Assembly: GCA_000503195.1 (NCBI GenBank)
Contig: AYSC01000013.1
Location: 32,604 to 96,603, forward strand
Reading direction: 5' to 3'
DNA: 64,000 bases
Source: Blastomonas sp. CACIA14H2
GTDB taxonomy: Bacteria > Pseudomonadota > Alphaproteobacteria > Sphingomonadales > Sphingomonadaceae
The stretch's first letter is position 1. Every line of letters begins with the position of its first letter. The position numbers and the translations under genes were made by a program. This document shows, in pieces, positions 1 to 9,547 of the stretch. The notes below the pieces were generated by a model. The model was not told the origin of the DNA and made no database searches. It saw nothing but the letters and a program-made list of their open reading frames with translations.

Positions 1-986
1 GTTCGATTGTGCTCCTGGCCGGTGACGGCGATGCGATGCCCGCAGGTGCCGAGCCGATCGCGTTTACTTCGCAGACACGGGTCAGCGGACTGATGATCGG
101 CGAACGCGCGCTGATCAAGGGTGCGGTCGATGCCGTGCTGCGGCGGCTGGGCGACAAGGCCGATCCGACCGCTGCCGCCGCGCTGCGTCAGGCATCCGAG
201 AGCATCGCCCGGTCGGGCGGCACGCCGCTCGCCGTCGCCGATGGCAACCGGCTGCTCGGCGTCGTCCACCTCAAGGACATCGTCAAGGCGGGCATCCGCG
301 AACGCTTTGCCGAACTCCGCCGCATGGGCATCCGCACGGTGATGATCACCGGTGACAATCCGCTCACCGCCGCCTCGATCGCCGCCGAAAGCGGGGTGGA
401 CGATTTCCTCGCCGAGGCGACCCCCGAGGACAAGCTGGCGCTGATCCGCAAGGAACAGGCGGGCGGCAAGCTGGTCGCGATGTGCGGCGACGGCACCAAC
501 GATGCGCCCGCATTGGCGCAATCGGATGTCGGCGTCGCGATGAACACCGGCACCCAGGCGGCGCGCGAGGCGGGCAATATGGTCGATCTGGACAGCGATC
601 CGACCAAACTCATCGAGATCATCGGCATCGGCAAGCAGCTGCTGATGACGCGCGGCGCGCTCACCACCTTCTCGATCGCCAATGACGTCGCCAAATATTT
701 CGCTATCCTGCCCGCGATCTTCGTCGTGCTCTATCCCTCGCTGGGCGTGCTCAACGTGATGGGGCTGGCAACGCCGTCGAGCGCGATCCTGTCGGCGATC
801 ATCTTCAATGCGATCATCATTCCGCTGCTGGTGCCGCTGGCGCTCAAGGGCGTGGCCTATCGCCCGATGCCCGCGGCCAGCCAGTTGCTGCGCAATCTGG
901 GCATCTATGGCCTGGGCGGCGTGGTCGCGCCGTTCATCGGCATCAAGCTCATCGACATCGCCGTTGCCGGCCTCGGCCTGGCCTGA
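1..986 (+). CDS. kdpB: KdpB, potassium-transporting P-type ATPase subunit B (5' end outside window)
   Basis: C-terminal part, about 328 residues, of the ATP-hydrolysing subunit of the KdpFABC potassium pump in the inner membrane. The frame is already open at the first base, so the start and the phosphorylation motif (DKTGT) lie upstream of the window. Visible P-type ATPase landmarks are TGDNPLTA, the hinge motif [20 protein letters not shown], and a C-terminal block of hydrophobic segments ending in the KdpB-like tail [14 protein letters not shown]. It stops 18 bases before kdpA. In the usual kdpFABC order kdpA precedes kdpB; here kdpB comes first. No defect is visible in the part present. 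Confidence 0.95.
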   Translation, partial: SIVLLAGDGDAMPAGAEPIAFTSQTRVSGLMIGERALIKGAVDAVLRRLGDKADPTAAAALRQASESIARSGGTPLAVADGNRLLGVVHLKDIVKAGIRERFAELRRMGIRTVMITGDNPLTAASIAAESGVDDFLAEATPEDKLALIRKEQAGGKLVAMCGDGTNDAPALAQSDVGVAMNTGTQAAREAGNMVDLDSDPTKLIEIIGIGKQLLMTRGALTTFSIANDVAKYFAILPAIFVVLYPSLGVLNVMGLATPSSAILSAIIFNAIIIPLLVPLALKGVAYRPMPAASQLLRNLGIYGLGGVVAPFIGIKLIDIAVAGLGLA

Positions 987-1004
987 GCGAGAGGACCTAT
1001 CATC

Positions 1005-2663
1005 ATGCTTGCATCCTTTCTTACCGTCGCGCTGATCGTCGGCGGTGCCGCGCTGCTATCCTGGCCGCTGGGCCGGTTCATGGCGGCGCTCTTCTCCGGC
1101 CGCTACGCCAGTGCCGATAGCCTGTTCGCGCGCATTGCCGGTTCGTCGCAGGACCAGGACTGGAAAGCCTATTCGGTCGCGCTGCTGGTCTTCAACGCGG
1201 TGATGTTTGCCTTCGTGTTCGCGCTGCTCTCGCTTCAGCACCTGCTCCCGCTCAACCCGGACGGCCAGGGACCAGCCTCGATCCATCTGATCTTCAACAC
1301 CACGGCCTCGTTCGTGACCAACACCAATCTCCAGCATTATTCGGGCGAGAGCACCTGGAGCTATCTGGCGCAACTTGCTGGCCTGATGTGGCTCCAGTTC
1401 GTGTCCGCCGCGACCGGCATCGCCGCGCTCGCCGCGCTGGCGCGAGGGATTGCAGGCCACCCGAGCATGGGCAATTTCTTCATCGACCTGCAACGCGCCT
1501 CTTTCTGCGTGCTGCTGCCGATCGCACTGGTCGTGGCGCTTTCTCTGGCGGCATCGGGTGTGCCGATGACGCTGGAGGGCGCAGCGCAGGTGACGACGCT
1601 GGAAGGCGCGGCGCAGACCATCGCGCGTGGTCCCGCAGCCGCCTTTGTCGCGATCAAGCAGCTCGGCACCAATGGCGGCGGATTTTTCGGCCCCAATTCG
1701 ACGCACCCGTTCGAGAACCCGACGCTCTGGGCGAACTTCATCGAGATGGCCGCGATCATCATCATCCCGATGGCCTGCGTCTGGATGTTCGGCCGGATGA
1801 TCGGACGCATTCGGCATGCCGGGGTCATCTTCGTCGTGATGGCGGCGCTGCTGCTGGTCAAGATCACGGCGGTCCTAGCCTTCGAGGCTGCTCCGACCCA
1901 GGCTTTTGCCGACCTGCCTATCGAGCAGAATGTCGGCAATCTGGAAGGAAAGGAACTGCGCCTCGGTGCCACCACCGGCCCGCTCTGGGCGGCAATCACC
2001 ACCTCGACCAGCAATGGCTCGGTCGGCGCGATGCACGACAGCCTGAACCCGCTTGCAGGGCTCGTTCCGATGGCCGGCATGTGGCTCAACGAGACTTTTG
2101 GCGGCGTCGGCGTCGGCATGATCAACATGTTCCTCTACATCGTCGTCGCAGTGTTCGTCGCGGGCATGATGGTCGGCCGCACGCCCGAATATCTCGGCCA
2201 CCGCATCGAGGGACGCGAGATGCGGCTGGCGGTGCTGGCGCTGATCAGCCACCCGGTGCTGATCCTGGGCGGGACCGCGCTGTTCGCGGCCACAAGCTGG
2301 GGCGTCGATACGCTGAACAACACCGGCGCGCATGGCTTTTCGGAGATCCTCTACGAATTCAGCTCTGCGGCAGCCAATAACGGCTCGGGCTTCGAGGGGC
2401 TGGGCGATAACACCGCTCCCTGGAACTTGGCGACGGGCATCGTGATGCTGATCGGCCGCTATCTGCCGATCCTCGTTCCGCTCGCCATTGTCGGATCGCT
2501 GATGGCCAAGCGGCGCAGCGCTGAAAGCGTCGGCACGCTCAGCGTGGAGAGCAATACCTTCGGGATCATGCTGCTGATCACCATCCTGATCTTCGGCGCG
2601 CTCACCTTCTTCCCCGCTGCGGCGCTCGGACCGATCGCCGAACATGTCACGCTGATGCGTTGA
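1005..2663 (+). CDS. kdpA: KdpA, potassium-binding and translocating subunit
   Basis: 552-residue channel-like subunit of the Kdp pump, close to the usual KdpA length. It carries the four pore-loop type signatures of the family, including TNGGGFFGPNSTHPFENP, TSTSNGSVGAMHDS and NNGSGFEGL, among about ten hydrophobic segments. The ATG at 1005 follows a purine-rich GAGAGGA at about 989-995. It lies directly downstream of kdpB and its TGA at 2661-2663 is 26 bases before the kdpC start, so it is operonic. Expression is presumably controlled by the KdpDE pair encoded just downstream. No kdpF-sized frame fits in the gap between kdpB and kdpA. Confidence 0.97.
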   Translation: MLASFLTVALIVGGAALLSWPLGRFMAALFSGRYASADSLFARIAGSSQDQDWKAYSVALLVFNAVMFAFVFALLSLQHLLPLNPDGQGPASIHLIFNTTASFVTNTNLQHYSGESTWSYLAQLAGLMWLQFVSAATGIAALAALARGIAGHPSMGNFFIDLQRASFCVLLPIALVVALSLAASGVPMTLEGAAQVTTLEGAAQTIARGPAAAFVAIKQLGTNGGGFFGPNSTHPFENPTLWANFIEMAAIIIIPMACVWMFGRMIGRIRHAGVIFVVMAALLLVKITAVLAFEAAPTQAFADLPIEQNVGNLEGKELRLGATTGPLWAAITTSTSNGSVGAMHDSLNPLAGLVPMAGMWLNETFGGVGVGMINMFLYIVVAVFVAGMMVGRTPEYLGHRIEGREMRLAVLALISHPVLILGGTALFAATSWGVDTLNNTGAHGFSEILYEFSSAAANNGSGFEGLGDNTAPWNLATGIVMLIGRYLPILVPLAIVGSLMAKRRSAESVGTLSVESNTFGIMLLITILIFGALTFFPAAALGPIAEHVTLMR

Positions 2664-2689
2664 AGCCAGGCCAGACAAGGAACACCATC

Positions 2690-3244
2690 ATGGGCCATAT
2701 CTTCCCCTCGTTGCGGCTCTGGATTGCCACGCTCGCCATCTGCGTTTTCGCCTATGCCGGGCTGGTTCTGGGCTTTGCCCAGACGGCTGTGCCGTTCCAG
2801 GCCAATGGATCGATCATCATGCAGGAAGGAAGACCGATCGGCAGCCGACTGATCGCGCAGAATTTCACGCAAGATCGTTATTTCTGGCCGCGACCCTCGG
2901 CTGCCGATTACAACGGCATGGGGGCTGCCGGCAGCAACCTTTCGCCGACCAGCGACAAGCTGGAGCAGCGCGCTGCCGAAACCGTGTCGCGTTACGCCGC
3001 CGCGCAGGATGATCCGATCCCGGCCGATCTTGTTGCAGCGTCGGGTGGCGGGCTCGACCCGCATATCTCGCTCGCTGGTGCGCGCTATCAGGCTGGTCGT
3101 GTCGCGGCGGCGCGCGGGCTGCCCGCTCGCGATGTCGAGGCACTGATAAACCGGCTGGCTTACGCACCCGGCGGCGTCTTTGCGCCCGACCGGATCGTCA
3201 ATGTGCTCGAGCTGAATATGGCACTCGACAAGCTGGGCCGCTAA
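2690..3244 (+). CDS. kdpC: KdpC, potassium-transporting ATPase subunit C
   Basis: 184-residue single-span subunit that stabilises the KdpA-KdpB complex and aids ATP binding. An N-terminal membrane helix (residues about 8-30) precedes a periplasmic domain with typical KdpC features: GSIIMQEGRPIGSRLIAQ, FWPRPSAADYNG, and the C-terminal DPHISLAGARYQ and VNVLELNMALDKL. The ATG at 2690 is preferred over an upstream in-frame TTG at 2660, because AAGGA at 2677-2681 lies 8 bases before the ATG and the TTG version would add ten non-homologous residues. Kdp operon member, followed 11 bases later by kdpD. Confidence 0.96.
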   Translation: MGHIFPSLRLWIATLAICVFAYAGLVLGFAQTAVPFQANGSIIMQEGRPIGSRLIAQNFTQDRYFWPRPSAADYNGMGAAGSNLSPTSDKLEQRAAETVSRYAAAQDDPIPADLVAASGGGLDPHISLAGARYQAGRVAAARGLPARDVEALINRLAYAPGGVFAPDRIVNVLELNMALDKLGR

Positions 3245-3255
3245 GGCTGGAGGCG

Positions 3256-5892
3256 ATGAACGAAGCCCTTCCCCAGCGCGATGCCGATCGCTTCCTGCGC
3301 ATGGCCAGGGCAGAGCAGCAGGGCAAGCTCACCGTCTATCTCGGCGCGGCGCCTGGCGTCGGCAAGACCTATCGAATGTTGCAGGAGGCCGCGCGGCGCA
3401 AAGCCGAAGGCGAGGACGTGGTCGTCGGGGTTGCAGAAACCCATGGCCGGGGCGAAACTGAAGCCCTGCTCGCACCGTTTGAAATCCTGCCGCGGCGTCC
3501 GGTCGAGCATCAGCGCCACCGACTCGAGGAGTTCGATCTCGACGCCGCGCTGGCGCGGCGACCCAGCCTGGTGCTGGTGGACGAACTGGCGCACACCAAC
3601 GCGCCGGGCAGCCGCCATCCCAAGCGCTGGCAGGATGTTGCCGAACTGCTCGCCGAGGGGATCGATGTCGCCTCCACGGTCAACATCCAGCATATCGAGA
3701 GCCTGAACGATCTGATTGCCGGGTTCACGCACATCCGGGTGCGCGAGACGATCCCCGACAGCTTTCTGGAAGACGCCGAACTGATCGTTGTCGATCTGCC
3801 GCCCGAGGCGCTGATCGAGCGGCTGCGCGCGGGCAAGGTCTATCTGCCCGACACCGCGGGCCGCGCGCTCGCCAATTTCTTCACGCCCAACAAGCTGGCG
3901 GCGCTTCGCGAACTTGCGCTGCGCTTTGCCGCGCACAATGTCGATCGCCGGCTCAGCAGCCAGCTCGAATTGAGCGGCGAGCGGGCGGATTTCGTCTCCG
4001 GCGAACGGTTGATGGTGGCGGTCAGTCCCGGACGCGGCGGTGCGCGGGTGGTCCGACAGGCCAAGCGCATGGCCGATCTGCTGCACGCCCCCTGGACCGC
4101 CGTCGTCGTGGAGAGTGCAAGCGCGCGCGGAGTCGCGGGAAGCCAGCGCGAACAGCTTGCCGACAATCTGGCGCTGGCTTCGTCGCTGGGCGCTTCGCTT
4201 ATGACCGTCGCGGCGCAGGATGTCGGCCAGGCACTGGTCGAACAGGCCCGCGAACTGCGCGCCAGCCAGATCGTGATCGGCAAGAGCAGGCGCAGCCGCT
4301 GGTTCGAATGGCGGCACGGATCGGTGGCGCAGGATGTCATCCGTCACGCCCGAAGCATCCCGGTGCATGTCGTCCCGCTCGACGAGGCCGACGAAAAGCC
4401 GGTGCGGGCTTATGATCCCTATTCGCAGCGCGACAATGCCATCGCCTTTCTCGCCGTCGCGGCCGTCGTGGGCGTGCTCTACCTTCTGAAGCCGTGGATC
4501 GCCCCCGGCGCAATCGATCTTCTGCTGCTGTTTCCGGTGGTCATCGCCTCGATGTTCCTGCGGATGCGGGCCGGGCTCTGGGCGGCGTTATGGGCGGCTC
4601 TGGGCTATAATTTCTTCTTTATCGAACCGCTCTACACGCTCTCGATCCACAGCCCGGCAGATCTTGTCACCTTCATCGTGCTGGCGACGGTTGCAGGTGT
4701 GATCGGTGGGCTGGCGGGCAAGGTGCGCCGCCAGGCCGAAACCAGCGCAGGGGTCGCCAGGCTAAACGCCTCGCTCGCCCGCTTTGCCGGACTAATGGGT
4801 GCTCTGTCCGACCGGGACGAGACCGCCAGGGTCGCCTGTAGGGAAATCGGCAATCTGCTGGATGTGCAGGCGATGATCGTGTCGCTGGAAGACGGCGCGG
4901 TCGTCGTGCGCGGCAATGAGGACTTTGCGCAGCTCGAGATGGTCGATGAGACCGCCGCGCGTTGGGCGCTGGAGCACGGCCAGACGGCGGGCCGCGACAC
5001 CGGCACGCTGGCCTCGGCCGACTGGCAGTTTCACCCGCTCAAGACCGCACTCGGCATCATGGGGGCGCTGGGCGTGGCACGATCGACCAACGAGCGCGTG
5101 ATCCGCCCCGATGACGCGACCCTGCTGGCTTCGCTGGTTGATCAGACCGCGCTGGCGCACGAGCGCCTGGTGCTCGAGGCCGAGGCGCGGCAGGTCGATG
5201 GCTTGCGCGAACGCGATCGGCTGCGCGGGGCGCTGCTCGGCAGCATCGCGCATGACCTGCGCACGCCGCTCACCGCCGTGATTGCCGCGACCGAGGCCAT
5301 ACCGGCCGAGGGCACCTTTGCCGACGAGGTGCGCATCGCGCGCAGCGAGACGCGCCGGCTGCAACGCTTCCTCAACGATCTGCTCGAAGCCTCGCGGATC
5401 GAGGACGGATCGATCGAGCCGAAATGGGAAAGCGTGGACATGACCGACATCATCCACGCCGTGCTGCGCGATTTGCGCCAGGACCGGCCGGGAAGTCGGG
5501 TGACGGCAAGCATCGATGCCGATTGCCCCCTGATCGAAAGCGATCCGCTGCTGCTGCGCCACGTGTTCATCAACCTGATCGACAACGCGCTCAAATTCTC
5601 GCCGCCTCACAGTCGGGTGGATGTCGAGGCTTTCGTTCAGAATGACGCGTTGCTGTGCCGCGTTTCCGACCGTGGCCCTGGGCTGCCTGCGGACCAGCAC
5701 GGCATGTTTGACCGCTTCCACCGGCTCGAAGGCGGCGACCGCGTGGGCGGGTCGGGGCTGGGTCTGTGGATTGCCAAGAACTTTGTCGCAGCCCTAAGGG
5801 GCCGTATCGTCGCATCGAACCGCGAAGGCGGCGGTGCGTTGTTCGAGATTGCCCTGCCGCTGACCGAAGCGGCCAGACCGGATCAGCCTTGA
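3256..5892 (+). CDS. kdpD: KdpD, osmosensitive potassium-channel sensor histidine kinase
   Basis: 878-residue membrane sensor kinase that phosphorylates KdpE and so controls kdp expression. Domains in order: KdpD N-terminal domain with Walker A GAAPGVGKTYRML (about residue 31), a USP-like domain around residues 250-375, four membrane segments near 395-495, a GAF-like region, HisKA with the phospho-acceptor in AHDLRTPLTAV (His666), and HATPase_c with NLIDNALKFSP and GSGLGLWIAKNFV. The ATG at 3256 has GGAGG at 3247-3251. It ends one base before the kdpE start codon, so the two are probably translationally coupled. Length matches the family and all catalytic boxes are present. Confidence 0.97.
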   Translation: MNEALPQRDADRFLRMARAEQQGKLTVYLGAAPGVGKTYRMLQEAARRKAEGEDVVVGVAETHGRGETEALLAPFEILPRRPVEHQRHRLEEFDLDAALARRPSLVLVDELAHTNAPGSRHPKRWQDVAELLAEGIDVASTVNIQHIESLNDLIAGFTHIRVRETIPDSFLEDAELIVVDLPPEALIERLRAGKVYLPDTAGRALANFFTPNKLAALRELALRFAAHNVDRRLSSQLELSGERADFVSGERLMVAVSPGRGGARVVRQAKRMADLLHAPWTAVVVESASARGVAGSQREQLADNLALASSLGASLMTVAAQDVGQALVEQARELRASQIVIGKSRRSRWFEWRHGSVAQDVIRHARSIPVHVVPLDEADEKPVRAYDPYSQRDNAIAFLAVAAVVGVLYLLKPWIAPGAIDLLLLFPVVIASMFLRMRAGLWAALWAALGYNFFFIEPLYTLSIHSPADLVTFIVLATVAGVIGGLAGKVRRQAETSAGVARLNASLARFAGLMGALSDRDETARVACREIGNLLDVQAMIVSLEDGAVVVRGNEDFAQLEMVDETAARWALEHGQTAGRDTGTLASADWQFHPLKTALGIMGALGVARSTNERVIRPDDATLLASLVDQTALAHERLVLEAEARQVDGLRERDRLRGALLGSIAHDLRTPLTAVIAATEAIPAEGTFADEVRIARSETRRLQRFLNDLLEASRIEDGSIEPKWESVDMTDIIHAVLRDLRQDRPGSRVTASIDADCPLIESDPLLLRHVFINLIDNALKFSPPHSRVDVEAFVQNDALLCRVSDRGPGLPADQHGMFDRFHRLEGGDRVGGSGLGLWIAKNFVAALRGRIVASNREGGGALFEIALPLTEAARPDQP

Positions 5893-5893
5893 A

Positions 5894-6577
5894 ATGCGCA
5901 AAGACGTTCTGATCATCGATGACGAGCCCGCCATCCGACGGCTGCTGATCGGCGCTCTCGAGCGCAATGCGTTGTCGCATGTCGAGGCTGGCACTGCGGG
6001 CGAAGCCTTGCGCCTCGCCACCATCGAGCCTTGTCCCCTCGTCGCGCTGCTCGATCTGGGGCTGCCCGACCGAGATGGCCTCGAAATCCTGCCGCAGCTC
6101 GCAGCGTTGGGTATCGCGGTGATCGTGCTGACGGCGAGGGACGCCACTGACGAGAAGGTCGCAGCGCTGGATCTTGGTGCAGACGATTTCGTGACCAAGC
6201 CTTTTGACAGCGAGGAACTACTCGCGCGCATCCGCTCGGCACTCCGCCGCAAGGCCGGGCCACAGGCGGACAGCGCCAAGCGCCAGTTCCTGGACGGCAG
6301 CATCGACCGAAATACCCACCGCGTGACCATTCGCGGCCAGCAGGTCGGTTTGACGCCGCGCGAGTTCAACCTGCTCTGGGCACTATCCGACCGGCCGGGT
6401 CGGGTCATCACGCATGATCGGCTGCTCGAAGAAGTCTGGGGACCGGCGCACCGGCAGGATCTCGACTATCTGCGGGTCGCGGTTCGTGCGCTGCGCCGCA
6501 AGATCGAGCAGGACCCGACACACCCCAGGCTGATCATCAACGAGCCGGGCATCGGCTATCGCATTACAGTGAGCTGA
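5894..6577 (+). CDS. kdpE: KdpE, OmpR-family response regulator
   Basis: 227-residue transcriptional activator paired with KdpD. The receiver domain (about 1-115) has acidic residues in IIDDEP, phospho-acceptor Asp54 in LLDLGLPD, and the conserved lysine in VTKPF. The C-terminal winged-helix DNA-binding domain (about 130-227) has the OmpR-type VGLTPREFNLL and YLRVAVRALRRKIE. The ATG lies one base after the kdpD stop. It is the last gene of the kdp cluster. No clear intrinsic terminator follows; the downstream sequence is degraded accessory DNA. Confidence 0.96.
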   Translation: MRKDVLIIDDEPAIRRLLIGALERNALSHVEAGTAGEALRLATIEPCPLVALLDLGLPDRDGLEILPQLAALGIAVIVLTARDATDEKVAALDLGADDFVTKPFDSEELLARIRSALRRKAGPQADSAKRQFLDGSIDRNTHRVTIRGQQVGLTPREFNLLWALSDRPGRVITHDRLLEEVWGPAHRQDLDYLRVAVRALRRKIEQDPTHPRLIINEPGIGYRITVS

Positions 6578-6901
6578 GGCGGTTTCGATGTATTGGACTA
6601 GTCAGATCCGGAGTGAACCGCTAAGGCAATTTACTGCCGTTATTCAAAGCATTTGGCTAGCTTCTGCGCCGCGTACCTGCGGCTTGCAGAAGCGGGCGGT
6701 CCGCTTTCAGGCAAACTTGCTACCAGCGCAAATGCGGTCCATCTAGTCTCATATCTGAGGTGGTCCCGCCTGTCGGCAGCGTCTGCGAACGCCCACACAC
6801 TTCCAGAATCCAACTGCGCTAGACATCTGTGCCTGACACCTGTGGGTTCGGGCACAGCCGACTTTCCGATGCTTGGCGGCTCCCCGTGTTTGGAACGACC
6901 C
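6578..6901. other. Non-coding stretch between kdpE and the GST gene
   Basis: 324 bases between convergent genes. A 97-codon open frame on the minus strand (6640-6933) has no recognisable domain, has an arginine- and serine-rich composition and overlaps the GST 3' end, so I do not call it a gene. The sequence looks like accessory debris at the downstream edge of the kdp operon. No terminator hairpin with a T-run was found. Confidence 0.4.
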
Positions 6902-7516
6902 TTAGGTGGATACACTAGGCCGCGACGATACACGCGCGTGCCAGTCGCCTACGGCCTGGTTGCCTAACAAGGGATCAAGTCCGATCAGTGCCGCGAAATC
7001 AATCACCGTAAGTGCGACGATATCAGCGATCGTAAAACTGGGTCCGGTTAGGAATGACCTTCCGTCCGCCAGCTCAGTATTGAGCCACTGCATCGCGCGT
7101 GCCAGCACCGCCCGGTTGGACTCGCCAAAGACCACATGTTGCTCGATCAGGGCCGCCGTGGCCGGGTGCGCATGACGCCAGTACATCTTTATCGATTCAC
7201 CAATATGGATATCAATCCGGCGCGTCCACATGTCGATCAGCGCCCTTTCGATGGCGCTGTTGCCAAAGAGTGGCGGGTCGGGATGTAATTCTTCAATGTA
7301 GCGACAAATGGCAATCGTTTCAGATATTGTCGTGCCATCCTCGAGTTCGAGTACTGGCACCTGGCCCAGTGAATTGCGGCACAGATGATCTGCTAACTTA
7401 TGTTCCTGCTCGACCAAACTCAACATGATTTCGGGCAGAGCAATGCCCTTCTCTTTGGCAAAGATGCGCACGCGGCGCGGGTTCGGCGCGGGCATGTTCG
7501 CGCTATACAATTTCAT
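6902..7516 (-). CDS. Glutathione S-transferase family protein
   Basis: 204-residue cytosolic GST-fold protein. The thioredoxin-like N-terminal domain starts MKLYSANMPAPNPRRVRIFA and includes the glutathione-binding stretch GQVPVLELEDGTTISETIAI, with the cis-proline of VPVL and the E-T/S pair. An all-helical C-terminal domain ends near RPS. The ATG at 7516 is chosen because AGGGG lies just upstream and because a longer frame (to 7642) adds 42 residues unlike a GST. The substrate is unknown. It stands alone, convergent with kdpE, in a region of mobile-element debris, so it may be accessory. Confidence 0.85.
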   Translation of the reverse strand: MKLYSANMPAPNPRRVRIFAKEKGIALPEIMLSLVEQEHKLADHLCRNSLGQVPVLELEDGTTISETIAICRYIEELHPDPPLFGNSAIERALIDMWTRRIDIHIGESIKMYWRHAHPATAALIEQHVVFGESNRAVLARAMQWLNTELADGRSFLTGPSFTIADIVALTVIDFAALIGLDPLLGNQAVGDWHARVSSRPSVST

Positions 7517-7882
7517 GTAATTTGTCCCCTTGATGATTAGATGCGGAAGTCGAGAGTGGCACCGCCCCTGCGAACCGCGTCGGGGCTGAGGTTTTACAGA
7601 TAGCCGCAAGATCCTTTCGGCATGCAGCTTGTTTGGTAACATCGCACGAGCAAACGCTTGAACGTCAGCTCTTGCTCGAAGCTGACCTTCAGAGCCCCCA
7701 TCAGGAATGACCGGAATGTCCCAAACTCGGCTATTCGGACCACTGGCAGCGATGTCCGCTTTCAGGCAATTGCATGGGGCCGCAATGGCTGAAATCGGAG
7801 CGCATCGCAGAATGTCGCTTTACGAATTCCTAGACGCCCTTGCATCCCTCAGCATGCGGCGGCTGCCTTCCAAGTTGCCCGC
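7517..7882. other. Intergenic stretch upstream of the GST gene
   Basis: 366 bases that hold the 5' region of the minus-strand GST gene and, on the plus strand, a 64-codon open frame (7707-7901) without recognisable domain or good ribosome-binding site that runs into the end of the AlpA gene. I see no supported gene here. Confidence 0.35.
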
Positions 7883-8101
7883 TCAATCGCCAACCTCATA
7901 AAACATCGGATTCCGCAGCCATTCCTCAATGGCCGATTCCCGCCACCCGCAGCATCGCTCGGCGATCTTAACCTGCCTCGGGAACGTCCCGGCCTGTATC
8001 TTGCGGTAGAGCGTCGCCCGCGAGAGCCCCGTGCGATCGAGCACGGTATTGAGCCTTAGGAACCTTTCGGGTGCATGGGATGCCATGGCCATTGTCTCCA
8101 T
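7883..8101 (-). CDS. AlpA-family helix-turn-helix regulator
   Basis: 72-residue small DNA-binding protein of the AlpA (MerR-like excisionase) family. The core FLRLNTVLDRTGLSRATLYR contains the winged-helix recognition segment, followed by the family-typical KIQAGTFPRQVKIAERCCGW and AIEEWLRN. Such proteins regulate integrase genes in P4-like phages and integrative elements or act as excision factors. Start alternatives at 8092 and 8086 exist; GGAG at the 5' end would serve the 8086 start. It lies next to relaxase and antirestriction remnants, consistent with an integrated element. The integrase in this window is 15 kb away. Confidence 0.8.
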   Translation of the reverse strand: METMAMASHAPERFLRLNTVLDRTGLSRATLYRKIQAGTFPRQVKIAERCCGWRESAIEEWLRNPMFYEVGD

Positions 8102-8523
8102 CCGGTGATGTGATCTGCCCCTGCCTGCGATGAGATTGGCGATGTGGCGCTGCGCGTCAATCGAACGGCATGCGGCTGCTTCGCAGGCTTTGGGGCAGGG
8201 GAGCGCTACGCGTCTGTATTGGGATGCAGCAGCGTAAGCAGATTATTTCTGCTCACGGTGTCTCTTGATGTTTCAGCGCTTTGCCAGCGCGTCTGCGGTC
8301 GCCGCTGCGCGGCGGCGTTTGCCCCGCTCGGGCGGGACACTTGGGGGCCGTCAATCGCCTCTGGCCACGCCAGGCCAGCGCGCAACCCGCGTTGCGGGTC
8401 CTACACTCCGTTGCGGTGCCTTACGGCATGCGCGCTGTCCGTTGCAGCGTGGCCGCCCTGCGATCTCTCGCCGCCCCCCAGCGCCCCTCCCGGGCCGGGA
8501 TACGGTGGGAAGGAGACAGGACA
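8102..8523. promoter_or_regulatory. Long leader region upstream of the ardC remnant
   Basis: 422 bases without a convincing gene. The part nearest the ardC remnant is rich in short perfect inverted repeats, for example CTGGCC at 8361-8366 with GGCCAG at 8373-8378, and ACCCGC at 8385-8390 with GCGGGT at 8394-8399. A strong ribosome-binding site (GGAAGGAGAC) sits just before the ATG at 8524. I infer a structured plasmid-gene leader; no promoter could be assigned with confidence. Confidence 0.35.
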
Positions 8524-8757
8524 ATGGAACACAGCACTACCCGACAGAGCCTCTACAGCGAGGTCACGTCACGCATCATCGCCGAGCTCGAGCAGGGACG
8601 TCTTCCCTGGGTGCAGCCCTGGGATACATCGCTTTGCGGTTGCACCATGCCGCACAACGCAGCCACCGACCGGCGGTATTCGGGCATCAATGTCCTGATC
8701 CTCTGGGCCGAAGTGGCCTGCAAGGGTTACGGTTCGCAGCGCTGGCTGACCCACCCG
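8524..8757 (+). pseudogene. ArdC-like antirestriction protein, N-terminal fragment
   Basis: About 78 residues matching the N-terminal domain (DUF1738) of ArdC-type antirestriction proteins carried by conjugative plasmids. Recognisable stretches are LYSEVTSRIIAELEQGRLPW, NAATDRRYSGINVLILW and GYGSQRWLT. After RWLT the similarity stops; the usual continuation with the zinc-metallopeptidase-like domain is missing. The same frame continues to 9153 but reads the following relaxase gene out of frame, so that extension is not coding. It starts with a good ribosome-binding site and could still yield a truncated protein. Family length is about 300 residues. Confidence 0.75.
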
Positions 8758-8758
8758 C

Positions 8759-9538
8759 ACGCTCAGCCGCGAGCGGGGCAAGGATATGGCGAGCGACTAT
8801 GCGCAGCAGTCGGAGACGGCAGCGGAGCAGCAGCCGCAGCGCGAGGTTCGCGCCGGGCTCAAGGTCAGCCGCAGTGGTCATCTTGCCGATCTGATCAAGG
8901 GCGCGTCTGCAACTCCCCAGCGCGAGCCGGTTGCGCAGGCGCGCGTGAAAGTCACATTGCCGGAACAGGCGAGCGACAAACAAGCTTTCGACAAGGCAGT
9001 GCAGCGGTTCGCGCGGGTGGCGCAGGGCATTGTTGCCATGCGCGACAAAGGTCTTCAGCCGCTGGCATCGCAGCGGACCGCGCTGGACAAGGCCGGGGCC
9101 GAACTCAATGCGTTGAGACCCGACAGCTTTGGCGATCTGCGCAGGGCAGTTAACCGCGATCTGAGCCTGATCCCTGAAGCCGTGAAGGGCAAGACCGATC
9201 GCGCCATCCAGGCGATGGAGCAGCAGGCGAAATTGCGTATCGAGGCGCAGCGCGTTGCTGCCGCCAACGAACGGCGGGCAGACAGTTTTGTCGATCAGTG
9301 GCAGCGGCAGTCCGAGCAATATCGGGCACTGCGAAAGAATGGCAGCGCGGCGGCTTCGGACAAGGTGCGGGCTTCGCTCGTTGGCATGGCGAAGGGGCTG
9401 GAGCGCGATCCGCAACTCGAGTCGGTGCTGGCAAATAGGCGTCCGCAACTCGGGCTGGACGCTGTGAGCACGAAAACGCTGTCTCAGGACCTCCAGAAAT
9501 CGCTTGGCATCTCGCGCGGGCTCGGCATGGGGATGTAG
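8759..9538 (+). pseudogene. Conjugative relaxase (TraA-type), C-terminal fragment
   Basis: About 259 codons resembling the extreme C-terminus of Ti-type TraA relaxase/helicases. The frame begins in TLSRERGKDMASDYAQQ, a typical lead-in to the TraA tail, and ends with ERDPQLESVLANRRPQLGL and SLGISRGLGMGM. The relaxase and helicase domains (over 700 residues) are absent. An ATG at 8786 is in frame but is an internal residue of the parental protein. The fragment joins the ArdC remnant at about 8755-8760 in a different frame, so one deletion probably removed the rest of both genes. The N-to-C orientation is the same as the ardC piece. Confidence 0.7.
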
Positions 9539-9547
9539 CTTTGCGGG

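Noticed and set aside
2660..2689. TTG start for kdpC at 2660
   Set aside because: It overlaps the kdpA stop, adds ten non-homologous residues, and the ATG at 2690 has a good ribosome-binding site.
6640..6933. 97-codon minus-strand gene downstream of kdpE
   Set aside because: No recognisable domain and biased composition; it overlaps the GST stop region and is better seen as debris.
7707..7901. 64-codon plus-strand gene between the GST and AlpA genes
   Set aside because: No domain, weak ribosome-binding site and overlap with the AlpA 3' end.
8281..9153. Single 290-codon gene spanning the ardC region
   Set aside because: Only codons from 8524 to about 8757 match ArdC; after that the frame reads the relaxase remnant out of frame, so the length is accidental.
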